Shown here piece after piece: positions 1 to 8,198 of a DNA stretch of 64,000 nt; positions within the stretch are counted from its first letter, which is position 1; each line of letters begins with the position of its first letter. The notes under the pieces were generated by a model. It was not told where the DNA came from, searched no databases, and worked only from the letters and a program-made list of their open reading frames with translations. Origin of the DNA: an uncultured Alphaproteobacteria bacterium (lineage in GTDB: Bacteria > Pseudomonadota > Alphaproteobacteria > HIMB59 > GCA-002718135); NCBI GenBank assembly GCA_902614375.1, contig CACMKZ010000003.1, forward strand, positions 85,471-149,470, read 5' to 3'. Both the position numbers and the translations under genes were made by a program.

Positions 1-2
1 TT

Positions 3-809
3 TTTAAAAATATGGCCTTTGCATTGGAAAATTTAAAAATTGATAAAAAAACAATTGAAGAAAAAGTTAATAGCGCAGCTAAACTTTTACAAATTGAAGA
101 GTATCTTCAAAGAAAACCAAAAGCACTTTCTGGTGGTCAAAGACAAAGAGTAGCTATTGGAAGAGCAATAGTTAGAGATCCAAAAGCCTTTTTGTTTGAT
201 GAGCCCTTATCTAATCTTGATGCTGAGTTAAGAGTAACAATGAGAAAAGAATTATCAGCACTTCATGAAAAAATTGGTGGTACAATGATTTATGTTACAC
301 ATGATCAAGTTGAAGCAATGACATTGGCTGATCAAATAGTAGTTTTAAATAATGGTTATGTTGCACAAGCAGGAGCACCACTTGATTTATATAATAATCC
401 CAGTGATATTTTTGTAGCTGGTTTCATTGGATCTCCAAAAATGAATTTTATAAAAGTTAATGCAATTGATAGGTCTGGTTCATTTAATTTAGTTTCAGAT
501 GCATTGAATTTACAAACAAATCATAAAAATTTACAAAACAATACACCTTATTCTCTTGGGATAAGGCCTGAACATATAGAAGTTTGTGAACAACAAAATT
601 CAGATTTGAAAGTATATGTTGATTTTACTGAACAGCTCGGAAGTGAAACTTACTTTTATTGTCAGGGTGAAGGAATAAAACAATTAATTGTTCATCATAC
701 CGGGCAATATAAAATTAATAAGGGAGAAGAATTATATCTTCGTTTTAAAAGAGATTCAGTTCATCTTTTTGAAGAGAATGGCATGTCTGTATCAAAAAAA
801 AATAATTAA
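3..809 (+). CDS. ABC transporter ATP-binding subunit, MalK/UgpC type (5' end outside window)
   Basis: Nucleotide-binding subunit that energises sugar import on the cytoplasmic face of the inner membrane. The reading frame is open from the first bases (F-K-N-M-A-F-A-L), so the Walker A motif and Q-loop lie upstream of the window. Visible in order are the signature LSGGQRQRVAIGRA, Walker B FLFDEPLSNLD, the switch histidine in VTHDQVEA, and a C-terminal MalK-like TOBE/OB region that includes GIRPEH. This C-terminal extension is typical of the MalK/UgpC/SmoK subfamily, which serves di- and oligosaccharides, polyols or glycerol phosphate. The stop codon overlaps the next start (TAATG), so it is translationally linked to sugar dehydrogenase genes. 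The partner permeases and binding protein are presumably upstream, and the substrate is not determined. Confidence 0.93.
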   Translation, partial: FKNMAFALENLKIDKKTIEEKVNSAAKLLQIEEYLQRKPKALSGGQRQRVAIGRAIVRDPKAFLFDEPLSNLDAELRVTMRKELSALHEKIGGTMIYVTHDQVEAMTLADQIVVLNNGYVAQAGAPLDLYNNPSDIFVAGFIGSPKMNFIKVNAIDRSGSFNLVSDALNLQTNHKNLQNNTPYSLGIRPEHIEVCEQQNSDLKVYVDFTEQLGSETYFYCQGEGIKQLIVHHTGQYKINKGEELYLRFKRDSVHLFEENGMSVSKKNN

Positions 810-1837
810 TGAGTTCTAAAAAAATTGGACTTGCCATTATTGGTACGGGTATGGCTGCAAAACCCCATGCCTTGGCTTTAAATGAATTAAAGGACGATAT
901 TAATGTAGTTGGAGTTTTTTCTCGAAATAAAGAAAAAAGAGAAAATTTTTCTAAAAATTATAATTTTAATTCATTTCAAGACATTGATAGCATTTATGAT
1001 AATCCTGAAGTTGACATGGTGGATATCATCACCCCTCCAAATCAACGCTTAGAACTAGTAGAGCAATTTAGTAAACACGGAAAACATATCTTAATGGAAA
1101 AACCAATTGAACGAACTTTAGAAAATGCAAAAAGTATAGTCTCAATTTGTGAAAATAATAAAGTTAACCTCGGTATAGTTTTTCAACACAGATTTAGAAA
1201 ATCCTCAATTAAATTAAAATCATTAATAAATGAGAATAAATTTGGTCAAATTTTTTCAGCTCAAATCAATATTCCATGGTGGCGGGAACAGTCCTATTAT
1301 GATGAACCAGGTAGAGGAACATACAAGAGAGATGGTGGAGGAGTTCTTATAAGCCAAGCTATTCATACACTTGATCTTGCTATCAGTCTTTTAGGGGATG
1401 TTAAAGACGTGATGGTAATGGCGGAAACTACAAAGTTTCATAAAATGGAGTCAGAGAATTTTGTAACTGGTGGTATTAAATTTAAAAATAGCGTAATTGC
1501 ATCTTTATTCGCTTCAACGAGTGTTTTTCCAGGCTCATCAGAGTCAATTGTTCTTCATTGTGAAAATGCAACAGTCAAACTTGAAGCCGGAACACTTATT
1601 ATTAATTGGAGGAATGGTAAAAAAGAAGAGTTTGGAGAGGAATCTGGAACTGGCGGTAGTGCTGATCCTATGGCTTTTCCATTTGATTGGCATAAAGATC
1701 TTATACTTAATTTTGCAAAATCAATTAATACAAATAAAAAATTTGAAATTAATGGAAAAGAAGCATTGAAAGTTCATTATCTAATTGATGCAATGATAGA
1801 ATCATCTAAAAAAAATATACTAATTACAATGGAGTAA
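809..1837 (+). CDS. Gfo/Idh/MocA family oxidoreductase (1 of 3)
   Basis: Putative NAD(P)-dependent sugar or sugar-acid dehydrogenase, 342 residues, normal family length. The N-terminus has a Rossmann glycine motif (IIGTGMAAKPHA). The family hallmark E-K-P (residues 97-99) supplies the catalytic lysine, and a GGGVLISQAIHTLDLA stretch corresponds to the conserved helix carrying the active-site histidine and aspartate. The start codon overlaps the stop of the transporter ATPase by one base, so the two are probably co-translated and act on the same imported compound. Family members oxidise hydroxyls of inositols, glucosides, uronates and related sugars, and substrate cannot be read from sequence alone. 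It is one of three non-identical paralogues within 5 kb. Confidence 0.9.
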   Translation: MSSKKIGLAIIGTGMAAKPHALALNELKDDINVVGVFSRNKEKRENFSKNYNFNSFQDIDSIYDNPEVDMVDIITPPNQRLELVEQFSKHGKHILMEKPIERTLENAKSIVSICENNKVNLGIVFQHRFRKSSIKLKSLINENKFGQIFSAQINIPWWREQSYYDEPGRGTYKRDGGGVLISQAIHTLDLAISLLGDVKDVMVMAETTKFHKMESENFVTGGIKFKNSVIASLFASTSVFPGSSESIVLHCENATVKLEAGTLIINWRNGKKEEFGEESGTGGSADPMAFPFDWHKDLILNFAKSINTNKKFEINGKEALKVHYLIDAMIESSKKNILITME

Positions 1838-1848
1838 AATATTTAATC

Positions 1849-2868
1849 ATGAGAAAAATTAAAGTTGCTGCAATGGGTGTTGAGCATAGACACATTTTTG
1901 GACAATTAAATGGCATGTTAAATTTGGGATGCGAATGTGTTGGCTGGTGGAATGAAACTGATAATAATATTACGAAAGATTTTAATGAAAAACATCCTGA
2001 TATACCCCGCTTTACAAATAAAGAGGATTTATTAAAAAATAAAGAAATTGAATTAGTATTGATAGCAGACATTCCAGTTAAAAGAGCAGCTTTAGCTATT
2101 GAGTGTATGAATGCTGGAAAAGATGTAATGTTAGATAAACCTGGATGTACAACTTTAGAACAACTTAAAGAAATTGAAAATACTGCAAAAAAAACAGGAA
2201 AAATTTTTTCAATTGATTTTTCTGAAAGATTTGAAGTGCCGTCAGTTCAAGCTGCCTATGATTTAATTAAAGCGGGCGAAATTGGAGATGTTGTTCAAAC
2301 AATTGGAATGGGACCTCACAGATTGAATATTCAAACTAGACCTGATTGGTTTTTTGATTACGATCAATATGGTGGTATTTTATGTGATATTGCTTCACAT
2401 CAAATAGATCAGTTTTTATTTTTTACTGGATCTAAAAATGTAGAAATTATAAATTCTTCAACAGGTAATTTTTCAAATCCTGAACATAATAAGTTTGAAG
2501 ATTTTGGTGAAATTTTAATTCATGGAGATAAGGGTAGAGGTTACATTAGGGTAGACTGGTACACTCCTGATGCTTTACCTAATTGGGGCGATGGCAGATT
2601 GACTATTTTAGGTACAAAAGGATACATAGAATTAAGAAAGTATGTCGATCTTGTTGGTAGAGAGGGTACAGATCACCTTTTTTTAGTTAATAATAAAAAA
2701 TATGAATATAAAGATGCTTCTAAAGAACCCCTAACATATTTTGAGAGATTAATGGGTGATGTTGTAAACAGAACTAGTACTGCAATGGATCAATCACATT
2801 GTTTAAAAGTGATGGAATTGGCAATCAAAGCTCAAAAAAATGCGATTAGGCTTGGCAATATTAAGTGA
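1849..2868 (+). CDS. Gfo/Idh/MocA family oxidoreductase (2 of 3)
   Basis: Second putative sugar dehydrogenase of this family, 339 residues. The N-terminal Rossmann segment is atypical: AAMGVEHRHIFGQLNG, with few glycines. The E-K-P signature appears as D-K-P-G (MLDKPGCTTLEQL), keeping the catalytic lysine. The GGILCDIASHQIDQFLFF stretch carries the conserved histidine region. It resembles the branch often found beside xylose-isomerase-like TIM barrels in sugar clusters rather than the inositol dehydrogenases. It lies 11 bases after the first Gfo/Idh gene, and its stop overlaps the next start. Substrate unknown; the D-for-E change and poor glycine motif could mean an altered cofactor preference. 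Confidence 0.87.
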   Translation: MRKIKVAAMGVEHRHIFGQLNGMLNLGCECVGWWNETDNNITKDFNEKHPDIPRFTNKEDLLKNKEIELVLIADIPVKRAALAIECMNAGKDVMLDKPGCTTLEQLKEIENTAKKTGKIFSIDFSERFEVPSVQAAYDLIKAGEIGDVVQTIGMGPHRLNIQTRPDWFFDYDQYGGILCDIASHQIDQFLFFTGSKNVEIINSSTGNFSNPEHNKFEDFGEILIHGDKGRGYIRVDWYTPDALPNWGDGRLTILGTKGYIELRKYVDLVGREGTDHLFLVNNKKYEYKDASKEPLTYFERLMGDVVNRTSTAMDQSHCLKVMELAIKAQKNAIRLGNIK

Positions 2869-4079
2869 TGAATATGTCTAATCAGGAATTATCTGATACT
2901 TTAGAAGATGTTATTAATAATACAAAAATTTTTGATATTCATACGCATTTATTTCCATCTGCCTTTAAAAGTCATTCTCTTTCTGGTTTTATTAATTTAT
3001 TAAACTATCATTATTTAATTGCAGAATTATTAACCAATGCAAATATAAGTGCAGAAAAATTTTACTCTCTGGATGACGTAAATAAAGCAAAACTTATCTG
3101 GGAAGAATTATTTCAAAATAGAACACCAATTTCTGAAGCGTGTAAAGGCGTACTAACTGTACTTCAAAAATTAGATATTAATTATAATAATAAAACTTTT
3201 GAAGAACTAAAAAATGAATATGAAAATAAATTTCTTACAGATGAAAAAATTTTAAAATTATCAAACGTTTCTTCTTTAGTAATGACAAATAATCCATTTG
3301 ATATTGATGAATGGAATTTATATAAAGATAATGATTGGGATAGAAATATATTTCAATCATCATTAAGACTAGATGATTTAATTATTAACAATTCCCAAGC
3401 AACTGAGGTTGCAAAAAATCAAACTAAGATAAATCAAAAAGCAAATGATATTGTAATAAATTATTTAGATAGTTGTTTTTTAGTATCAAATCCAGTGTAT
3501 GCAGCTATTTCAGCAAATTCAGATAATTTTAAAGAAATCTTAAATGATCCTCTTTGGAAATTAATCTTATCATGGTTAAATAAAAAAAATATCCCATTGT
3601 CTTTAATGTTAGGTGTTAAACGAGCTGTAAATAGTAGTTTTGGTTTAGCTGGAGATGGGATTGGTGATATTAATCTCAAAGAACTAAGTAAATTATGTAA
3701 TTCTTTTCCGGAAAACAAATTTCTTGTAACTTGTTTATCTTTAAATGATCAGCACGAATTAACTGTCTTAGCTCGTAAACATCCTAATTTAAAAATATTT
3801 GGTTTTTGGTGGTTTATGAACCAGCCAAGTATTATAAAAATTGTTCTAAAAATGAGGATTGATATGCTAGGTCTATCATTTATACCTCAGCATTCCGATG
3901 CAAGAGTTACTGATCAACTTATATATAAATGGTCTCATTTCAAAAATATCTTACATGAAATTTTATATGAATATTATGAAGATCTTTCTAAGAAAAATTA
4001 CGAGTTATCAAAATTTATAATAGAAAGGGATATTAATAATTTATTAAATCAAAACGCAAAAAGTTTTTTTCTTAAATAA
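2868..4079 (+). CDS. Uronate isomerase-like amidohydrolase (UxaC superfamily)
   Basis: Probable aldose/ketose isomerase of hexuronates, the entry step that turns glucuronate into fructuronate. The metal-binding H-x-H motif of the amidohydrolase fold is at residues 25-27 (FDIHTHLFP). A late QHSDARVTDQLIYKWSHF stretch resembles the conserved C-terminal region of uronate isomerases. At 403 residues it is shorter than Escherichia coli UxaC (about 470) and belongs to a divergent branch. ATG at 2868 overlaps the previous stop (TGATG); a GTG three bases upstream is an alternative. The role is supported by UxuB-like and UxuA genes 3-6 kb downstream. The 3' end overlaps a convergent gene by 8 bases. 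Another metal-dependent isomerase or hydrolase activity remains possible. Confidence 0.72.
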   Translation: MNMSNQELSDTLEDVINNTKIFDIHTHLFPSAFKSHSLSGFINLLNYHYLIAELLTNANISAEKFYSLDDVNKAKLIWEELFQNRTPISEACKGVLTVLQKLDINYNNKTFEELKNEYENKFLTDEKILKLSNVSSLVMTNNPFDIDEWNLYKDNDWDRNIFQSSLRLDDLIINNSQATEVAKNQTKINQKANDIVINYLDSCFLVSNPVYAAISANSDNFKEILNDPLWKLILSWLNKKNIPLSLMLGVKRAVNSSFGLAGDGIGDINLKELSKLCNSFPENKFLVTCLSLNDQHELTVLARKHPNLKIFGFWWFMNQPSIIKIVLKMRIDMLGLSFIPQHSDARVTDQLIYKWSHFKNILHEILYEYYEDLSKKNYELSKFIIERDINNLLNQNAKSFFLK

Positions 4080-4842
4080 CTGCATATTTTACTAAGTTAT
4101 TATAGCTAATCTGAAGTGAATCAAAAGGATCGCCATTACATTCATCTTGTTCAACAATATACCACTTACAACTTGAATCTGTTGCTGTTTTAACAATATT
4201 TTTGATATCTAAATTACCTAAGCCAACCTCTGCAAAAAAACTTTCTTGATCATTTATCATTATAAAATCTTTTAAATGTAATAATGGCATTCGTTGATCT
4301 AATTTTTTACACCACATTAATGGATTTTGACCACCTTTTTGTATCCAATAAATATCTGGCTCTCCTTGTATGAATCTACTATCTGTATTTTTATAAATTC
4401 TTTCTAAAATTATTTCATTTTGAATTTTTTGGAATTCAAGTGCATGATTATGGTAGCATAGCACCTTTCCTTCTGCATGAAACTTGGAGCCAGCGATATT
4501 TATATCTTCTATGAATTTATCAATTTCTTCTAAGTTTTTCATATCTACATTTAATGGATAAGGAAGAGCTGAATATTCGCAATTAAAAATATTTAGCTTA
4601 TTAATAACTTCATCAGTATTTTTTATAATTTGTTCATTTGGTTCATGTGTAGCGCATATAACTAAACTCAAATCTTCACACATGCTTTTTATTGTTTTAG
4701 GATTAATTAAACCAACACCACTGATTTGAATGCTACTATATCCAATATTTTTGATTTTTTTTAGACTTTCAAATAAATCTTTTTCATTTTGGCAAAAATC
4801 TCTAACGGTATAAAGAGTTACTGCAATTTGATTAATTTTCAT
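4072..4842 (-). CDS. Sugar phosphate isomerase/epimerase family protein (xylose isomerase-like TIM barrel)
   Basis: A 256-residue AP-endonuclease-2/xylose-isomerase-like barrel. Family features visible are an N-terminal barrel strand (QIAVTLYTVRD), a metal-ligand region CYHNHALEF, GEPDIYWIQKGG, and LLHLKDF with its conserved histidine, followed by a glutamate in the last strand (YIVEQDE). Members isomerise or epimerise keto-sugars, dehydrate inosose (IolE), or cleave 3-keto-glycosides and C-glycosides with a Gfo/Idh partner. Its start overlaps the stop of the upstream Gfo/Idh gene by four bases, so the two are very likely one translational unit and one pathway. Which reaction it performs is not known. 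Confidence 0.85.
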   Translation of the reverse strand: MKINQIAVTLYTVRDFCQNEKDLFESLKKIKNIGYSSIQISGVGLINPKTIKSMCEDLSLVICATHEPNEQIIKNTDEVINKLNIFNCEYSALPYPLNVDMKNLEEIDKFIEDINIAGSKFHAEGKVLCYHNHALEFQKIQNEIILERIYKNTDSRFIQGEPDIYWIQKGGQNPLMWCKKLDQRMPLLHLKDFIMINDQESFFAEVGLGNLDIKNIVKTATDSSCKWYIVEQDECNGDPFDSLQISYNNLVKYAVI

Positions 4843-5942
4843 CTTGATTTACTTATCATTTCTTCTAATTTTTGTTCATATTTAACCTCATCTAAAGGAA
4901 GCTCTATTTTTTTTTCCTCTAATCCCGATAGAACCATCGCATTAATTAATTCAACTGAATTTAAACCATCTTTTCCATTCACTAACAGTTTTTCTTTTCC
5001 TAGGAGGAAGTTTGTAAAGTTTTGAATAAGTCTTTGATGCTCAATATGTTGATCCAAATCAGCCTTAAAATTAAAATTAATTTTTTCTTTTTTAGGCATC
5101 CCAAAAAGTGTTTTAGAGTTTTTAATGAATTCAGTAGATGAATCTATTTTTTCCCATATAACATTATTATCCTGAATTGTAATTAAACCCTTATCTGATG
5201 CAATTTCCAATCTGTTTACACCAGGAGCTTCGCCTGTTGTTGTAATAAATACACCTTTTAATCCATTTTTATATTTAAAGATTGAAGTAACTTCATCTTC
5301 AACTTCTATCTCATGAAAGCGACCTAATCCCAAATCAGTATATACACTGTCAGGCATACCAAATAACCACTGACACAAATCAAGTTGGTGAATACTCTGA
5401 TTTATTAAAACGCCTCCACCTTCACTTTCCCATTTAGCTCTCCAATTAGACGTCTGATAATAATAGTTTGTTCTAAACCAATTAGTTATTGTCCATTGAA
5501 AACGGTGAACTTTACCTAATTCGTTTCCATTAATTAGTTCCTTTATCTTAACATAAACAGGATTAGTCCTTTGATTTAGCATAACGGTAAAAAATGCTTT
5601 AAAACTTTGTGAAATATTAATAAATTCTCGACACTTTTTACTAGTTATTGCTAAGGGTTTTTCAATTATAACATTAATATTATTTTCGAGAGCTTTTTTC
5701 GCTAGATCTATGTGCGATTTATGAGGTGTAGCAATGATTGCCGCATCTATAATTTTATTATCAAAAAAATTATCAGTATTTTCAAAAAAAGGAATATTTT
5801 CATATTTATTTTTATATTCTACATTTGAATCAGCAACTGCGGCTAAGATGGCATTTTCTATTTTATTCTCTTGTAATTTTTTAGCATGATTTGCTCCCAT
5901 ACCTCCTATGCCAATAACACCATATCTGACACGTTTTTCCAT
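4839..5942 (-). CDS. Gfo/Idh/MocA family oxidoreductase (3 of 3)
   Basis: Third sugar dehydrogenase of the family, 367 residues. It begins with a canonical Rossmann motif (YGVIGIGGMGANHAKKL). E-K-P occurs in NVIIEKPLAITSK, and GGGVLINQSIHQLDLCQWLFG carries the active-site histidine region. The C-terminal beta-sheet domain is complete. It is transcribed opposite to the other two, together with the downstream TIM-barrel gene (4-base ATGA overlap) and probably the upstream SDR gene, 41 bases away. The overall form is closest to inositol or 1,5-anhydro-sugar/glucoside dehydrogenases. The pairing suggests oxidation of a sugar hydroxyl followed by isomerisation or elimination, which is inference. 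Confidence 0.9.
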   Translation of the reverse strand: MEKRVRYGVIGIGGMGANHAKKLQENKIENAILAAVADSNVEYKNKYENIPFFENTDNFFDNKIIDAAIIATPHKSHIDLAKKALENNINVIIEKPLAITSKKCREFINISQSFKAFFTVMLNQRTNPVYVKIKELINGNELGKVHRFQWTITNWFRTNYYYQTSNWRAKWESEGGGVLINQSIHQLDLCQWLFGMPDSVYTDLGLGRFHEIEVEDEVTSIFKYKNGLKGVFITTTGEAPGVNRLEIASDKGLITIQDNNVIWEKIDSSTEFIKNSKTLFGMPKKEKINFNFKADLDQHIEHQRLIQNFTNFLLGKEKLLVNGKDGLNSVELINAMVLSGLEEKKIELPLDEVKYEQKLEEMISKSR

Positions 5943-5983
5943 AATTAATTTTATTATATTAAAATAAAAAATATTTAATTAAT

Positions 5984-6736
5984 TTATGTAAGTATTGGAT
6001 CTTTTACTGGAATAATTGGCACTCCACCTGGGGATTGTTCTGTGCCAGAAATTTCAATAGTGCTAATATTGCTTCGCCATCTAACACTTACTGCAAACAT
6101 AATAGCATCAGCAATATCTCTTGGCTCGAGAAGAGTAAAACCAGACATAAATTTTTTAGCTTTATTTTTATCTGTAAATGCAGCTTTACCAAAATTTGTT
6201 TTAGTTCTTCCAGGACATATTTCAGAAACTTTAACTCTTGAACCGCTAAGTTCAATTCTTAAGCTTTGTGCGATTCTATGGATAGCACCTTTTTGACCGC
6301 CATAAACAGTACTCATTTGTGGGTATAGACCTGCAAGAGACCCCATTAAAACTACATGTCCTTTTCTTCTTTTTATCATTCCTGGAACAATAGCTTTTAA
6401 AGTATGAAGATAAGACTCGACATTTAATCTTGTAGATAATTCAATATCTTGCCTTGACGCTTTTAATATACCTTCAGCCCCTCTTCCAATGCCTGCATTA
6501 CAAACTACAATATCAACTTTTACTTTGGAGAGTTTTTTATAAATTTGATCAGTGTCAAAGAGATCAATTTGAATGATTTCAAATTTATGTTTTTTTTTCA
6601 ATTTCTCTAATATTGAAACGTCTTTATCAAGAGCATAAACTTTTACATTTTCTTTTAAAAATCTTTTAAGTGTTTCTAAGCCAATACCACTTGATGCACC
6701 AGTTATAAGCACACTTTTATATATTTTATTGATCAT
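5984..6736 (-). CDS. Short-chain dehydrogenase/reductase (SDR)
   Basis: Classical SDR of 250 residues. The cofactor motif TGASSGIGLETL is near residue 14, NAGIGRG near residue 82 marks the structural N-A-G element, the catalytic serine sits in VVLMGSLAG, and the Tyr-x-x-x-Lys pair is in YGGQKGAIHR. It resembles YdfG-type hydroxy acid dehydrogenases. Within this island it could oxidise a sugar acid, for example 2-keto-3-deoxy-L-fuconate, which SDRs oxidise in Xanthomonas and Burkholderia fucose pathways. No substrate-specific feature is visible. It is the first gene of the minus-strand set and shares a 30-base divergent promoter gap with the UxuB-like gene. Confidence 0.88.
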   Translation of the reverse strand: MINKIYKSVLITGASSGIGLETLKRFLKENVKVYALDKDVSILEKLKKKHKFEIIQIDLFDTDQIYKKLSKVKVDIVVCNAGIGRGAEGILKASRQDIELSTRLNVESYLHTLKAIVPGMIKRRKGHVVLMGSLAGLYPQMSTVYGGQKGAIHRIAQSLRIELSGSRVKVSEICPGRTKTNFGKAAFTDKNKAKKFMSGFTLLEPRDIADAIMFAVSVRWRSNISTIEISGTEQSPGGVPIIPVKDPILT

Positions 6737-6766
6737 CTTCTGTTTAAGTATATTTTAATTATTAAT

Positions 6767-8197
6767 ATGCAATTAAATAAAAACATAAATACAAATCTTT
6801 TAAAAGAACAATCATTTCCAAGTTATAATATTAATAATAATGAAGATTGTATACTTCATTTCGGTATTGGTAATTTTCATAGAGCTCACCAAGCACTATA
6901 TATTCATGAAATATTAGAAAATAATAAAAACATTTCCATAATTGGGGTCAATTTAAGGTCTGAAGAAACAAATAATAAAATGCAATTACAAGACTACTTG
7001 TATTCTTTGGTAAGGATATCAAATAATTACAAAAAAGTTGATATTTTAAATCCAATTAAAAAAGTTTTATTTGGTTTAAAACACAAGAATGAAATAAGAA
7101 ATTTAATTGTATCTGAAAAAATTAAATTAATTACAATTACTGTTACAGAAAAGGGATATCATTTTGATAAAAATAAAAAATTAAATTTTTCGAATCAAAT
7201 TATTAATGATCTAGAGGATAAAGAGTTATCAACTTTGATAGGCCATCTAAGTTTTGGAATAATAGAAAGATATAAGAAAAACAAAAAAAAATTAATTGTT
7301 TTAAGTTGCGATAATTTGTCTGAAAATGGAACAATTTTAAAAAATTTAGTTAAACAATTTATAGAAAAAAAATATCCAAAGTGTTTAGATTGGTTTGATA
7401 ATAATATTGAGTTCCCATTATCTATGGTTGATGGAATTGTTCCAAATAATAATAAACAATCTGAATATTTTAACTTGCCATATAATGATAATACAATTGT
7501 GGTTACTGAACCTTATAGAGATTGGTATATTCAATCAAATAATGATGAGCTAAAAAATATTTTATCAAATAATAAAATAAAATTTGTCGAAGATGTAAAA
7601 TTTTATGAAAATAATAAACTTAAAATACTGAATGCGTCCCACTCAGCTTTAGCATACATTGGTCATTTGTGTGGGTATACATATGTTCATGAAGCAATAG
7701 AGGATAAAAATATTTACAATTTTATTTTAAATTTTTTAGACCAAGAAGTGTTACCCACTTTAGAAATTAAAGATGACTTTAATATTAATGAGTACAAAAT
7801 GAAAATTTTAGAAAGATTTAAAAATACTTACATAGAGGATAAATTGTTAAGAATTGCTATGGATGGTTCTTTAAAAATACCTATAAGAATACTTGATACC
7901 TTCAAAAATAATAAAGGAGTAGCTAAATATATTCAATTTATCATAGCCTCTTGGTTATTTTTCTTATTTCAAATTATTGAAGAAGATCAAAATAGACTGG
8001 ATGATGCAAATAAAGAATACTTTTATAGTGTTTACAAAAATAATAAGGATAATTTTTTTGAAGAAATAATTAATAATAAAAATATTTTTAATCTTTCTGA
8101 AAGTAAAAAAGAAGAAATGTTAACAGCAGTCAAAAAAAATCTAAATTTAATGAAAGAAAATCCTTTAAAATCATTATTAAAAGAAATAATTTCATAA
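6767..8197 (+). CDS. uxuB: Mannitol dehydrogenase family protein, fructuronate reductase-like
   Basis: Probable NADH-dependent reduction of D-fructuronate to D-mannonate, the second step of glucuronate degradation. The 476-residue length is typical for UxuB and other polyol-specific long-chain dehydrogenases. Recognisable are the N-terminal cofactor segment LHFGIGNFHRAHQALY, VTEKGYH, SCDNLSENG, VTEPYRDWYI, and the KILNASHSALAYIGHL stretch carrying the catalytic lysine and the N-x-x-H pair. It is followed after one base by an Ldh_2-type gene and then by convergent uxuA, which supplies the next step. Tagaturonate reductase or mannitol dehydrogenase activity cannot be excluded, but context favours UxuB. 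Confidence 0.85.
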   Translation: MQLNKNINTNLLKEQSFPSYNINNNEDCILHFGIGNFHRAHQALYIHEILENNKNISIIGVNLRSEETNNKMQLQDYLYSLVRISNNYKKVDILNPIKKVLFGLKHKNEIRNLIVSEKIKLITITVTEKGYHFDKNKKLNFSNQIINDLEDKELSTLIGHLSFGIIERYKKNKKKLIVLSCDNLSENGTILKNLVKQFIEKKYPKCLDWFDNNIEFPLSMVDGIVPNNNKQSEYFNLPYNDNTIVVTEPYRDWYIQSNNDELKNILSNNKIKFVEDVKFYENNKLKILNASHSALAYIGHLCGYTYVHEAIEDKNIYNFILNFLDQEVLPTLEIKDDFNINEYKMKILERFKNTYIEDKLLRIAMDGSLKIPIRILDTFKNNKGVAKYIQFIIASWLFFLFQIIEEDQNRLDDANKEYFYSVYKNNKDNFFEEIINNKNIFNLSESKKEEMLTAVKKNLNLMKENPLKSLLKEIIS

Positions 8198-8198
8198 G

